Shown: piece after piece, positions 16,503-26,056 of the stretch
Numbering within the stretch: the stretch's first letter is position 1
Layout of the letters: every line of letters begins with the position of its first letter
Assembly: GCF_010671925.1 (NCBI RefSeq)
Contig: NZ_JAAHIH010000003.1
Location: 124,001 to 188,000, forward strand
From: Moorena sp. SIOASIH
GTDB taxonomy: Bacteria > Cyanobacteriota > Cyanobacteriia > Cyanobacteriales > Coleofasciculaceae
DNA: 64,000 nucleotides
Reading direction: 5' to 3'
The notes under the pieces: model-generated
Seen by the model: only the letters and a program-made list of their open reading frames with translations
Databases searched by the model: none
Told to the model about the DNA's origin: nothing
Position numbers and translations under genes: made by a program

Positions 16503-18638
16503 TTAAATGTTTCTAGCTTCTTCGACCCAGCTATCAAACAGGTCTTGATGGTTTTCAATCCATTCTTCGGCATGGCGACGGATATCTTTTGAGCTATCTT
16601 CACCGTTGTTGAGTAATTCATTTTGGGCATTGATATCCTCAACAGGAATATGAATCAATTCAAACAAGCGCTTGGCGGCTGGGTTAGCAGACACAAATTT
16701 CTTATTAGCTACGATTCGGATCCGATCGATGGCAAATCCCAGATTTTTCCCATTTACCGAGGTATCTTTTGCAGTCAAATCTTTCTGTGATTCTGGTAGA
16801 TCAGTGAAGGGAACTTCTAGCCAGACTACATCTTGATCTGGTTTTAACACTGCTGCCATCCACATGGGAGTCCAGGTGTAGTAGAGGATTGGTTGTCCTT
16901 GGTTGTAGCGAGTAATGGCATCTACAATTAAGGCGGAGTAGGTTCCTTGGTCTTGCTCAACGGTGTCTTGGAGTCCGTAAGCTTTAATGTGATGCTGAAT
17001 CATAATTTCACAAAACCAACCGGAATTACAGCCAATCAAATTGGCTTTACCATCCCCATCTGAGTCAAAGAGTTTAGCGATTTTTGGGTCTTTGAGTTGC
17101 TCAAGGTTAGTGATGTTGTATTTATCAGCAGTTTTTTTATCAATCTGATAACCTTGCAAGAGGTTAGAGGTGATTACTCCGAGTCGTTCTAACTTCTGTT
17201 CACCACCACTTTTTTCAAAAAAGGGTCTATGACCGATATCCCAATGGACAGCAGTGTAATCGAGGTCGCCGTTTCCTAAAGCCAGGTGCGCGGTGACGTA
17301 TTCAATTTGTTTTGGCTCTTTGATAGTGTAACCAAGTTTTTCCAGACCGATGTTTACAATCTCGGTTTGGAATTGTTCTTCTTGCAAGCTACTATAGACG
17401 GATTGTACGCTCACCCCTTTACCAGGCATGGCTAGATTAGAGTCTGTGGTTACGTGGGAGGGTTGTTGCCAAGTCATAAAACCCAGGAGTGCCAGTAAAA
17501 TGGTTGCTGCAACAGTAGCCCAAGTCACTTTTTCACCTGTTGATGAAGACCGCACCAAACCAATTGGTCCTCGTTTCAACCAAGGGATTTGGTTGTTGCC
17601 TTGACTGACTATCTGAGTGATCCGATCCAGCATTACTGCGATTAGAACGATGCTCAATCCTCCCACAGCAGCTAATCCCACATTCACCCGACCTAGTCCT
17701 TGCAATACCATCTGTCCAAGTCCTCCTACACCAATCATGGAGGTTACTACTGACATGGATAAGGCTAAGAGGATGGCTTGGTTGACTCCAGCCAGAATGG
17801 TTGGCATGGCTAGGGGAATTTGGACTTCGAATAACATTTGTGTCGGGGTTGAGCCAAATGCGATCGCAGCTTCGACAACTTCTGTGGACACTTGCCGAAT
17901 CCCTAGGTTAGTCAAGCGAATCAGCGGCGGTATGGCAAAGACACAGGTTGCCATTACTCCAGGCACTGCACCAATGCCAAACAACATCACTACTGGGACA
18001 AGATATACGAAGGACGGTAGGGTTTGCATGGCATCGAGCAGGGGTCGCAGCACTTTCTCAATGCGATCGCTACTAGCACAGGCAATACCGGTGGTGATGC
18101 CTATCACCATGCAAAACACTACAGCGGTCACTACTAGGGAAAGAGATACCATGGCTTGGTTCCAGGCTCCGCAAAAGCCAATCAAGCTCAAAGCAGCAAC
18201 GCTATAAATGGCAATTCTGCCACCAGCCAGTTGCCATGCTATCAAGGCAATCAGAATCAGCAAAATTAATGGAGGAATCGATAGCAACAGCCATTCTATA
18301 CTCTCCAGGGTGACGCTAATGGGTAGACTAATCCCTTGAAAGAAAGGACGAAAATTGTCAACCAGGAAATTCACTGCAGCAGTAATCCACTGCTGGAGGG
18401 GTAAGGTATAAAGCTCAAAGGGGTTCAGTAGAATATCTAGACCTCCTTGGCTCGTAGCGATCGCAAAAACAGATAGAGTCAAGGATTTCAACACAACAAT
18501 ACCAGTATTTTTATTAATATTATCATGCCGGGGAGCATTTATTTGGTCAGGGGTTGGTAATGGGTAAGCTAAAACCCATGGAACATGTTTTTTAGCAAGG
18601 CAATAGGCAATAGCCAATAGGCAATAGCCAATAGGCAA
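16503..18638 (-). CDS. Glycine betaine/proline-type ABC transporter, fused permease and substrate-binding protein
   Basis: 711 aa. Residues about 60-350 are a ProW/OpuAB-like inner-membrane permease with multiple helices and the EAA-type loop (AAIAFGSTPTQMLFEVQIPLA, giving A-x3-G motif). Residues about 400-705 are an OpuAC-type quaternary-amine binding domain (YTAVHWDIGHRPFFE, WTPMWMAAVL). Such permease-binding protein fusions are known for osmoprotectant uptake. No ATPase gene lies nearby, so the partner must be elsewhere. The first ~17 residues (IGYCLLAIAYCLA) are translated from a CAATAGG repeat, so the true start may be downstream; no better ATG precedes the first helix. Confidence 0.85.
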   Translation of the reverse strand: MPIGYCLLAIAYCLAKKHVPWVLAYPLPTPDQINAPRHDNINKNTGIVVLKSLTLSVFAIATSQGGLDILLNPFELYTLPLQQWITAAVNFLVDNFRPFFQGISLPISVTLESIEWLLLSIPPLILLILIALIAWQLAGGRIAIYSVAALSLIGFCGAWNQAMVSLSLVVTAVVFCMVIGITTGIACASSDRIEKVLRPLLDAMQTLPSFVYLVPVVMLFGIGAVPGVMATCVFAIPPLIRLTNLGIRQVSTEVVEAAIAFGSTPTQMLFEVQIPLAMPTILAGVNQAILLALSMSVVTSMIGVGGLGQMVLQGLGRVNVGLAAVGGLSIVLIAVMLDRITQIVSQGNNQIPWLKRGPIGLVRSSSTGEKVTWATVAATILLALLGFMTWQQPSHVTTDSNLAMPGKGVSVQSVYSSLQEEQFQTEIVNIGLEKLGYTIKEPKQIEYVTAHLALGNGDLDYTAVHWDIGHRPFFEKSGGEQKLERLGVITSNLLQGYQIDKKTADKYNITNLEQLKDPKIAKLFDSDGDGKANLIGCNSGWFCEIMIQHHIKAYGLQDTVEQDQGTYSALIVDAITRYNQGQPILYYTWTPMWMAAVLKPDQDVVWLEVPFTDLPESQKDLTAKDTSVNGKNLGFAIDRIRIVANKKFVSANPAAKRLFELIHIPVEDINAQNELLNNGEDSSKDIRRHAEEWIENHQDLFDSWVEEARNI

Positions 18639-19052
18639 TAGGCAAAATGTGACTAGGTTAACTTTTTTTAGTTAATTTTAATAATAGACATTTTAAATAC
18701 AAAACGGCTTAATCAATTAACTCATTATTAATTAATTTATATATATTATTGATTTTTTACTCAAGCAACGACTGCCTCAATACACTAATTATAGTAACAA
18801 TAATTACAGTTTTTTGTATTAACAATAATTCTGATTTAGTTGATTAAATCTTGTAAGCATTCATCGCCGCTGGGATAATTCTCCCCATTTCCCGTTCTTC
18901 CCGACTCCCGATTTCCGATTCCCGACTCCCGACTCCCGATTCCCTGCTCCCTAAAAACTTTGTAACAAAAATTCTAAAAACATGTTATAATATAAGTTTA
19001 TTTTTGTGTTATAATAAAATCACGTTATGAACACTAGCAATGTTCCATAACA
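18595..19052. other. AT-rich spacer with CAATAGG and CCCGACT repeats
   Basis: 18595-18645 contains CAATAGG/CCAATAGG heptamers that run into the start of the transporter gene. 18660-18880 is AT-rich with no open frame. 18890-18955 is a (CCCGACT)n array. It probably includes the transporter promoter and the promoter for the small gene at 19126, but I cannot assign boxes. Confidence 0.6.
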
Positions 19053-19094
19053 AAAGCCAGCCTCAAGATTTCCCAAGGTTACCAGGCTGGCTTT
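19053..19094 (+). promoter_or_regulatory. 11-bp stem hairpin in the leader of the small gene at 19126
   Basis: AAAGCCAGCCT (19053-19063) pairs perfectly with AGGCTGGCTTT (19084-19094) around a 20-nt loop. It sits about 30 bp before the start codon, with AAAGGAGA between. It could be a terminator or attenuator, or an mRNA-stabilising leader; sequence alone does not decide. Confidence 0.55.
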
Positions 19095-19125
19095 GAACCC
19101 CCTATGAAAGGAGACATGATTTATT

Positions 19126-19317
19126 ATGACTTATGCCAATCGCCTACATCCGTGGGCAATCGTTCGGCTGTTGCCCAAGATGCAACGGGTTGTTGTTGGT
19201 CGTTACCGCAACCGTTCCAATGCCGAGGGGCATATGCAAGCTCTGAAAAGGCTGATGCCGGATGCTGAATTCGTGATTGTTTTTGATATAGGTGATCTTA
19301 TGGGTGAAGAATCCTAG
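19126..19317 (+). CDS. Small conserved cyanobacterial protein (63 aa)
   Basis: 63 aa, ATG start with a strong AAAGGAGA site 12 bp upstream. The sequence (HPWAIVRLLPKMQRVVVGRY, then SNAEGHMQALKRLMPD and EFVIVFD) has a beta-alpha-beta pattern and resembles short hypothetical proteins found widely in cyanobacteria. No enzyme motif. It stands alone between a hairpin leader and a repeat array. Function unknown. Confidence 0.7.
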   Translation: MTYANRLHPWAIVRLLPKMQRVVVGRYRNRSNAEGHMQALKRLMPDAEFVIVFDIGDLMGEES

Positions 19318-19334
19318 GGTTGACCGGGAATAGT

Positions 19335-19725
19335 TGAAGGTTGAAGGTTATTTGGTTGAAGGTTATTTGGTTGAAGGTTGAAGGTTATTTGGTTGAAGGT
19401 TATTTGGTTGAAGGTTATTTGGTTGAAGGTTATTTGGTTGAAGGTTATTTGGTTGAAGGTTATTTGGTTGAAGGTTGAAGGTTGAAGGTTGAAGGTTGAA
19501 AGTTAGAGGCTTGAAGGTTGAAAGTTAGAGGGTTGAAAGTTAGAGGGTTGAAAGTTAGAGGGTTGTCAGGTTGTGGCAGGATACGGGCAAGATGCCGGTT
19601 CCACCAACATGCCGGTTCCACCAACATGCCGGTTCCACCAACATGCCCGACTCCCGACTCCCGACTCCCGACTCCCGACTCCCGACTCCCGACTCCCGAT
19701 TCCCGATTCCCTACTCCTCACCCAT
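19335..19725. repeat. Complex tandem repeat block (GGTTGAA / GGTTATTTGGTTGAA / CCGACTC)
   Basis: 19335-19560: alternating GGTTGAA and TTATTTGGTTGAAGG units. 19575-19650: GCCGGTTCCACCAACAT tandem copies with a related inverted GGGCAAGATGCC. 19648-19705: (CCGACTC)n. It extends to the stop of the TPR-CHAT gene. The TTATTTGGTT unit is also found, inverted, inside ldpA (34005-34165). No gene. Confidence 0.85.
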
Positions 19726-22700
19726 AGAGCGCCAATTACCAGAAGGAATAAAACTCGCCCAATAAATGGGATGGTTATACTCTGGACTTGCTAGCATTTG
19801 CAACTGAATCCTTCGCAAAGCTTCAGAACGCCCTTGGTTATCCTGCAATCCTTGATAATAAGACACCATTAAATATTTCGTAGCCTCATCATTCACGTTC
19901 CACAAACTAATGACTTGGCTTTCTGACCCGGCAATTACCAACGCTCGACGCAAGCCATATATTCCCTCCCCAGCACTGATATTGCCTAAGCCAGTATTAC
20001 AGGCTGATAACACCACCAGCTTTGTACCTGATAAATTTAATCCGGTTGCTTCTAAGGCTGTGAAGATGCCATCTTCTAGATCATTATCTGGCTTGTTGTT
20101 GTTAATTCCTGCTAATGCTAACCATGAGCTAAGTAAGGCATTATCCCCTGAAGTAAACTCTTCCGAATCAGGTATTTCTTTGAAAAAACCATGGGTAGCA
20201 ATATGTAGTATTCTGGGACGAGTAACTTGTTTCAATGCTGCTTCATTAGCCTGAGCACCCAACAACGGCTCCACACCCAGCATCTTTGCGATCGCATTCA
20301 CTTCCTCAAGAGCACCCGGTAAAGGGGATAAGCCCCACTCGGAAGGATTAAAGTCACGTAAGCTGCGGGTTGCTACTATCTGGTTTTCTTCCCCAAGGGC
20401 AGTAGTTTGAGCCGAATTCTCAAAATCTGGTGCTCCCAAAAGCACTGGTTGGGTAAGCTTGCGATTGGGATTGGATAATCTCAGTAAATCCCTACCGGAG
20501 GTGAGGTAGGTAAAACCATAGCTTTCTACTAAATACCGGTTGTCTTGATCTACTAAAGCTTCAAAAGGGATGAGGTTGAGGTAGCCGTCTGGAGACAATA
20601 AAATCCTGCGGCTATTTCCCAACAAAGGACGAACTTTCGCCATCAGCTTCTCATCCACCTTGCGGGCTGCTTCTTTTACCTTAGGGGTGGGAAGATATAC
20701 GGTTTGAAGGGATAATTCAAGTATCTCCCACAGAGGTTTCAAAGCATCTACTTCCCCTAAATCAATGCCTTGGGGTGCGCCTTTAGAACGGAGTACATAG
20801 GCGGCATAACGGGGATTACCCCAGCTACTCTTTTTGGGATTGAAGGGTTTGTATTCTACAAATTCTACCAGTGCCGTATCCAATGGAATCAGTTGTTGAA
20901 TGGTTTCGATGGTGACTGGTTGATTGATTTGGGCAAATTCACGACTGCGCCGACTAATTTTTACGACTAGTTCCTGTTCCTGATTCCTTAGTTCATTGAG
21001 CTGATTACGATATTCTTCAAGGGGAAGCTTATCCGGTCGGTTGTAGGTGAGGGTAGCGAGTTGGGTGCGAGTATTGTTTAGTCGGTCTAGTAATTCTTGG
21101 CTTTGGGAATCTAAGCGTTGACGCAACAGTTGCTGACTATGGGTCAAGAAATCAAGTAAACGACCTTTGCGACGTAGGATAGTTGTTAACGCTAGACCAG
21201 CTGCTCTTTCATTATCGGGAGCTGAGTTTAGGTGTAGAGAAATGGCTCTATCCCTTGTGCCAGAGATAGTTTTCATGTACTCTCGTTTTTGCTTTTCAGC
21301 ACCAGAGACGAGATTACGTTCTAGATTGAGTTCTTGGATGTCTAATCCTGCTTCAAGAAACTCTAGGGCTTGCTCAATGTTTCCTTGACTATGATGTAAA
21401 TAAGCTAGATTATTGAGGTTATTTACCACAGAAGGATGTTCGTTCCCCAGCAACCGTCTGTTCATCTCCAGGGCTTGGGTTAACAAGGGTTCTGCTTCTG
21501 AGTACCTTCCCATGGATTGGTAGAGGAAAGCCAGATTATTCAGGCTTAATGCCACATCAGGGTGTTCATCCCCCAGTAACCTTCTGTTCATCTCCAAGGC
21601 TTCGGTATACAAGGGTTCCGCCTGTTGGTACCTTCCCATGGATTGGTAGAGTGCCGCCAGATTATTGAGGCTTTGTGCCACATTTGGGTGTTCCTGCCCC
21701 AGCAACCGTCTCCTCATCTCCAAGGCTTGGATATACAAGGGTTCCGCCTGTTGGTACCTTCCCATTAATTGGTAGAGTACAGCCAGATTATTGAGACTTT
21801 TTGCAACATTTGGGTGTTCGTCCCCCAGCAACCGTCTCCACATCTCCAAAGCTTGGGTTAACAAGGATTCCGCCTGTTGGTACCTTCCCATGGATTTGTA
21901 GAGTCCCGCCAGATTATTGAGGCTTTGTGCCAGATCAGGGTGTTCGTCCCCCAGTAACCGTCTCCTCATCTCCAAGGCTTGGGTTAACAAGGGTTCCGCC
22001 TGTTGGTACCTTCCCATGGATTCGTAGAGTGCCGCCAGATTATTGAGGCTGGCTGCCACATCAGGGTGTTGGTTCCCCAGCAACCGTCTCCACATCGCCA
22101 AGGCTTCGGTATACAAGGGTTCCGCCTGTTGGTACCTTCCCATAGAATCGTAGAGTAAAGCCAGATTATTGAGGCTGGTTGCCACAGATGGGTGTTGGTT
22201 CCCCAGCAACCGTCTTCTCATGTCCAAGGCTTGGATATACAAGGGTTCCGCCTGCTCGTACCTTCCCATGGATCGATAGAGTTCCGCCAGATTATTCAGG
22301 CTGGCTGCCACAAATGGGTGTTGGTTCCCCAGCAACCGTCTTCTCATGTCCAAGGCTTGGATATACAAGGGTTCCGCCTGTTGGTACCTTCCCATGGAAA
22401 AGTAGAGTGCCGCCAGATTATTGAGGCTGGCTGCCACATCAGGGTGTTGGTTCCCCAGCAACCGTCTGTTCATCTCCAAGGCTTGAGTTAACAAGGGTTC
22501 CGCCTGTTGGTACCTTCCCATTGTACGATAGAGTCCCGCCAGATTATTGAGGCTGGTTGCCACATCAGGGTGTTGGTTCCCCAGCAACCGTCTCCTCATC
22601 TCCAAGGCTTGGATATACAAGGGTTCCGCCTGTTGGTACCTTCCCATGGAAAAGTAGAGTCCCGCCAGATTATTGAGGCTGGTTGCCACAGATGGGTGTT

Positions 22701-23589
22701 GGTTCCCCAGCAACCGTTTATACATCTCCAAGGCTTGGGTTAACAAGGGTTCCGCCTGTTGGTACCTTCCCATGGAAAAGTAGAGTCCCGCCAGATCATG
22801 GAGGCTTAATGCCAGATCAGGGTGTTCATCCCCTAGCAACCGTCTCCTCATGTCCAAGGCTTGGGTTAACAAGGGTTCCGCCTGTTGGTACCTTCCCATG
22901 GAAAAGTAGAGTCCCGCCAGATTATTGAGGCTTTCTGCCAGATCAGGGTGTTCCTTCCCCAGCAACCGTCTCCTCATGTCCAAGGCTTGGGTTAACAAGG
23001 GTTCCGCCTGTTGGTACCTTCCCATGGAAAAGTAGAGTCCCGCCAGATTATTGAGGCTTTCTGCCACATCAAGGTGTTCGTTACCCAGCAAGCGTCTCCT
23101 CATCTCCAAGGCTTGGTTTAACAAGGGTTCTGCCTGTTGGTATCTTCCCATTGAAGAGTAGAGTCCCGCCAGATCATGGAGGCTTTCTGCCAGATCAGGG
23201 TGTTCATCCCCCAGCAACCGTCTCCTCATCTCCAACCCTTCGATATATAAGGGTTCCGCCTGTTGGTACTTTCCCATTTCACGATAGAGTTCCGCCAGAT
23301 GATTGAGGCTGGTAGCTATATCTAGGTGTTCCTCCCCCAGCACTTGCTGTCGAATCCTCAAAGCGTCCTGGGCGAGGGGAATCGCTTCCGAATATTTCCC
23401 TTGCTCATTAAGATCAATAACTTGCTGATTCAGTTGCTTAGCTTTGGCTAGTTGTTCTTGTGCTGATTCCTGTTGTTGGGCAATGGTAGTTTGTCCCACA
23501 GTGGGCAGGGGCGTAATTAGTCCTACTGAGATCAAACTAACTAGAGCTGTTACCCAAATTGTTGGCCTTTTTGATTTATTTAAATTCAT
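19711..23589 (-). CDS. Exported TPR-array protein with C-terminal CHAT peptidase-like domain
   Basis: 1292 aa. The N-terminus has a signal sequence or anchor (about residues 10-32), then sixteen full 42-residue kinesin-light-chain-type TPR repeats (about 62-735; consensus YQQAEPL-x-QALEMRRRLLG-x-HP-x-VA-SLNNLA-LY-SMGR) plus a partial one. The repeats are nearly identical at DNA level too (126-bp period). A coiled-coil-like spacer leads to a CHAT domain (about 985-1290), which keeps both residues of the caspase-like dyad: His in HIATHGFF (about 1130) and Cys in VLSACNTGLG (about 1198). CHAT proteins are clan-CD-like proteases; the substrate is unknown. TPRs probably bind partner proteins. No neighbouring partner is evident. 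Confidence 0.92.
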   Translation of the reverse strand: MNLNKSKRPTIWVTALVSLISVGLITPLPTVGQTTIAQQQESAQEQLAKAKQLNQQVIDLNEQGKYSEAIPLAQDALRIRQQVLGEEHLDIATSLNHLAELYREMGKYQQAEPLYIEGLEMRRRLLGDEHPDLAESLHDLAGLYSSMGRYQQAEPLLNQALEMRRRLLGNEHLDVAESLNNLAGLYFSMGRYQQAEPLLTQALDMRRRLLGKEHPDLAESLNNLAGLYFSMGRYQQAEPLLTQALDMRRRLLGDEHPDLALSLHDLAGLYFSMGRYQQAEPLLTQALEMYKRLLGNQHPSVATSLNNLAGLYFSMGRYQQAEPLYIQALEMRRRLLGNQHPDVATSLNNLAGLYRTMGRYQQAEPLLTQALEMNRRLLGNQHPDVAASLNNLAALYFSMGRYQQAEPLYIQALDMRRRLLGNQHPFVAASLNNLAELYRSMGRYEQAEPLYIQALDMRRRLLGNQHPSVATSLNNLALLYDSMGRYQQAEPLYTEALAMWRRLLGNQHPDVAASLNNLAALYESMGRYQQAEPLLTQALEMRRRLLGDEHPDLAQSLNNLAGLYKSMGRYQQAESLLTQALEMWRRLLGDEHPNVAKSLNNLAVLYQLMGRYQQAEPLYIQALEMRRRLLGQEHPNVAQSLNNLAALYQSMGRYQQAEPLYTEALEMNRRLLGDEHPDVALSLNNLAFLYQSMGRYSEAEPLLTQALEMNRRLLGNEHPSVVNNLNNLAYLHHSQGNIEQALEFLEAGLDIQELNLERNLVSGAEKQKREYMKTISGTRDRAISLHLNSAPDNERAAGLALTTILRRKGRLLDFLTHSQQLLRQRLDSQSQELLDRLNNTRTQLATLTYNRPDKLPLEEYRNQLNELRNQEQELVVKISRRSREFAQINQPVTIETIQQLIPLDTALVEFVEYKPFNPKKSSWGNPRYAAYVLRSKGAPQGIDLGEVDALKPLWEILELSLQTVYLPTPKVKEAARKVDEKLMAKVRPLLGNSRRILLSPDGYLNLIPFEALVDQDNRYLVESYGFTYLTSGRDLLRLSNPNRKLTQPVLLGAPDFENSAQTTALGEENQIVATRSLRDFNPSEWGLSPLPGALEEVNAIAKMLGVEPLLGAQANEAALKQVTRPRILHIATHGFFKEIPDSEEFTSGDNALLSSWLALAGINNNKPDNDLEDGIFTALEATGLNLSGTKLVVLSACNTGLGNISAGEGIYGLRRALVIAGSESQVISLWNVNDEATKYLMVSYYQGLQDNQGRSEALRRIQLQMLASPEYNHPIYWASFIPSGNWRSMGEE

Positions 23590-23648
23590 ATAAGCACCTA
23601 CACAGAATTAATCCCCTATTCCCTATTCCCTATTCCCTTTCCTAAAGT

Positions 23649-24377
23649 ATGAACCTTTCCCAAGTAACTATTCCGGTCACGATCATTCTTGTTCCCCAAG
23701 GAGCAGAATATCAAGCAATTTGTCGAGGAATCAACCAGATTACTGGTCGTCCATTACCTCTGATTCTATCTATTCCGATAGGAGAAGAGCCTGTAACTAA
23801 GTATCTAGAAACATGGTTACAAACTACAACAAATTTGCCCCAGCACTCCCTACCTAAAGTAGTGCTAATGGGATTGTGTGGCAGCTTATCTCCTAACTAT
23901 TCCGTTGGTGATATTGTTGTTTATAACGATTGTGTTGTTATCGACCGAAACCAAGATAGACCTCAACCACTGGTGCAACAGTGCTGTAGCCAACTGACTA
24001 GCTTAGTTCACCAGCAACTAGGCAACAAGGCTAATTTAGTGAGGGGATTGAGTAGCGATCGCATAATTTGGTCGAGCTTAGAAAAGCGTCAACTCGGTCA
24101 GAGCTACCATGCTGATGTAGTGGATATGGAAGGATTTGCTACCCTATCGGTACTTAATCCCAAAGGATTTGCTGTAGCAATGGTAAGAGTAATTAGTGAT
24201 GATAGCTATTACAATATCCCAGACCTCACCCCAGCTATTAGTGCTGATGGGTCACTGAAACCTTTGCCCTTTGCCATCGGTATGGTAAAGCAACCAATAG
24301 CAGCTACCAGACTAATTCGAGGTTCCCTACGAGGGTTGAAAGTATTACAGCAAGTAAGTATTAGGCTTTTCTCTTAA
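23649..24377 (+). CDS. Nucleoside phosphorylase/nucleosidase-fold protein
   Basis: 242 aa, ATG start. It has the PNP/UDP or MTA/SAH-nucleosidase fold signature: a glycine-rich GLCGSLSPNYSVGDIVVYND (about residues 77-96), which forms the phosphate/ribose site, and VVDMEGFA (about 158-165) where family members bind ribose through Met-Glu. It resembles the hopanoid-associated phosphorylase (HpnG) group, but no other hopanoid genes are visible. The reaction is probably cleavage of an N-glycosidic bond; the substrate is not determined. Divergently oriented to the TPR-CHAT gene across a CCCTATT repeat. Confidence 0.75.
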   Translation: MNLSQVTIPVTIILVPQGAEYQAICRGINQITGRPLPLILSIPIGEEPVTKYLETWLQTTTNLPQHSLPKVVLMGLCGSLSPNYSVGDIVVYNDCVVIDRNQDRPQPLVQQCCSQLTSLVHQQLGNKANLVRGLSSDRIIWSSLEKRQLGQSYHADVVDMEGFATLSVLNPKGFAVAMVRVISDDSYYNIPDLTPAISADGSLKPLPFAIGMVKQPIAATRLIRGSLRGLKVLQQVSIRLFS

Positions 24378-24411
24378 TAAAGTAAAATCAACGATTAGTT
24401 GTTTAAGCCGG

Positions 24412-24545
24412 TGAGTGGAACGGGCATCTTGCCCGTGGTGTGTTACGAGCATCTTGCCCGTGGTGTGGAACGGGCATCTTGCCGGTGGGTGGAACGGGCA
24501 TCTTGCCGGTGGGTGGAACGGGCATCTTGCCCGTGGGTGGTCAAC
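24412..24545. repeat. Tandem palindromic repeat (GTGGAACGGGCATCTTGCCCG)n
   Basis: Five imperfect 24-27-bp units, each containing the palindrome CGGGCATCTTGCCCG. The same palindrome appears near 19580. An open frame spans the array (WVERASCR periodicity) but has no start site or database-like sequence; I read it as non-coding. Confidence 0.8.
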
Positions 24546-24637
24546 AACAGAAATCTAATTGGAACAACTCAGAGTAAGATCGAATCCCTGTTAATCAGGA
24601 CAAGAAGATTCCTCTTCGTATAAGTAATCAGTAATTA

Positions 24638-25795
24638 GTGAATATGGCATCAAAAGGCTTTCCCATCTTTATTGTAGCTATGCTCAAGTCAATCATTGTT
24701 CTAGGAGGGCGTCATTGGTGGCTCTCTTTTTTATTGTGGATGGTTCTAATCGCACCAGTTCAGGCAGCGATAGAACTGCGAGTAGCGGTTGAGCAGGGAG
24801 TCAAACAGGTAACCTTGGGGAGTTCCACCACAGCCATTGTCCGAGATGGGACAGGTCAAGCCGTGGGAAACTTAAACGCAATGGCGGGTATGACTGCGGA
24901 AACTAACGGTAGTGGAATTAAGTTAGGTCAGTGGCAAGGGAAATCCCTCTGGATTGAACCGAAAGACAATGGTTATGTTTGGATTGGCGATCGCTGGTAT
25001 CGGGGGCGCACTCGACTGGTTAGTTCTGACAAGAAGTTAACAGCGGTCAACCATGTTGATTTAGAACACTATCTCTATAGTGTCATTGGCGCAGAAATGA
25101 GTCCCAGTTGGCCTATAGAAGCCTTGAAAGCCCAAGCAGTAGCAGCTCGTTCTTATGTGCTCCATCAACGGAGCAAATCCAAGAGTGATATCTATGATGT
25201 AGGAGATACCCAGCGTTGGCAAGTTTACAAGGGTCTAAATAGCGAAACAGTCAGCACTCATCAGGCGGTTAATGCCACAGCTGGACAGATAATGACTTAT
25301 GGTAATAAAGTGATTCTCGCTGTTTTCCATGCTGCGTCTGGAGGACATACAGAAAATGTAGAAGATATTTGGTGGAGTGAACCCATTCCTTACCTACAGG
25401 GTGTACCTGATTACGATCAGGGCACACCAGTCTACCAGTGGACAAAAACTTTTTCTGCTAGTCAACTGAGCCAGAAGATTCCTGGTGTAGGTAATATCAT
25501 CGCCATGACCCCAGTGGAGAGGACACCCCGAGGCAGGGTGATCACTCTTCAAGTAGAAGGGAGTAGCAGTACCAAGACGATTAAGGGTAAGGAATTACGC
25601 AAAATCCTAGCTCTGAAAAGTCGGCTGTTTACGGTGTCTAAAACCGAAAATGGTTTCCAATTCAACGGTCGCGGTTATGGTCACGGATTGGGGTTAAGTC
25701 AGTGGGGAGCCTACAACTTAGCCCGTCGGGGATCGAATTACCTACAAATTTTGAGTCACTATTACTCTAGTGCTAAACTAGCCCAGATTGATTGA
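24638..25795 (+). CDS. SpoIID/LytB-domain protein
   Basis: 385 aa; starts GTG AAT ATG, so either 24638 or the ATG at 24644. N-terminal membrane or signal segment (about 27-45; WWLSFLLWMVLIAPVQA). A SpoIID/LytB domain (about 130-380) has its usual blocks: EALKAQAVAARSYVL, ASGGHTENVEDIW, and the C-terminal GRGYGHGLGLSQWGAYNLA. SpoIID is a lytic transglycosylase acting on denuded peptidoglycan in sporulation; cyanobacterial homologues are probably periplasmic cell-wall enzymes. The catalytic Glu of SpoIID is represented by EMSPSW. It stands alone, flanked by repeats. Confidence 0.88.
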   Translation: MNMASKGFPIFIVAMLKSIIVLGGRHWWLSFLLWMVLIAPVQAAIELRVAVEQGVKQVTLGSSTTAIVRDGTGQAVGNLNAMAGMTAETNGSGIKLGQWQGKSLWIEPKDNGYVWIGDRWYRGRTRLVSSDKKLTAVNHVDLEHYLYSVIGAEMSPSWPIEALKAQAVAARSYVLHQRSKSKSDIYDVGDTQRWQVYKGLNSETVSTHQAVNATAGQIMTYGNKVILAVFHAASGGHTENVEDIWWSEPIPYLQGVPDYDQGTPVYQWTKTFSASQLSQKIPGVGNIIAMTPVERTPRGRVITLQVEGSSSTKTIKGKELRKILALKSRLFTVSKTENGFQFNGRGYGHGLGLSQWGAYNLARRGSNYLQILSHYYSSAKLAQID

Positions 25796-25841
25796 TCTAG
25801 CAGTTATCGATAGGGTGAGGTACTGTTGTTATTGGTTTTAG

Positions 25842-26022
25842 AAGGGAGTAGGGAGTAGGGAGTAGGGAGTAGGGAGTAGGGAGTAGGGAGTAGGGAGTAT
25901 TGATAAGGGCTAACTTGAAGTAAGCTGCTGTTGCTTTAAATTGCCTATTTTCCAATTAGTAAACAATCTTAAAATTCTGCTCCTTGCTCCCTGCTCCCTA
26001 CTCCCTGCTCCCTGTTACCTAA
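25842..26022. repeat. GGGAGTA and CTCCCTG 7-bp repeats
   Basis: 25843-25898: about eight GGGAGTA units. 25979-26018: complementary-strand-like GCTCCCT units. The two arrays can pair with each other and flank an 80-bp AT-rich piece. Non-coding spacer. Confidence 0.85.
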
Positions 26023-26056
26023 AAAACTCACCCTATTTAAAACTGCTATCTAATTT

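Noticed and set aside
19711..23589. A CRISPR-associated TPR-CHAT (craspase-type) protease
   Set aside because: It has an export signal and no type III effector or CRISPR array nearby; TPR-CHAT fusions are common in cyanobacteria independently of CRISPR.
24399..24623. 74-residue ORF
   Set aside because: It is translated from tandem CGGGCATCTTGCCCG repeats.
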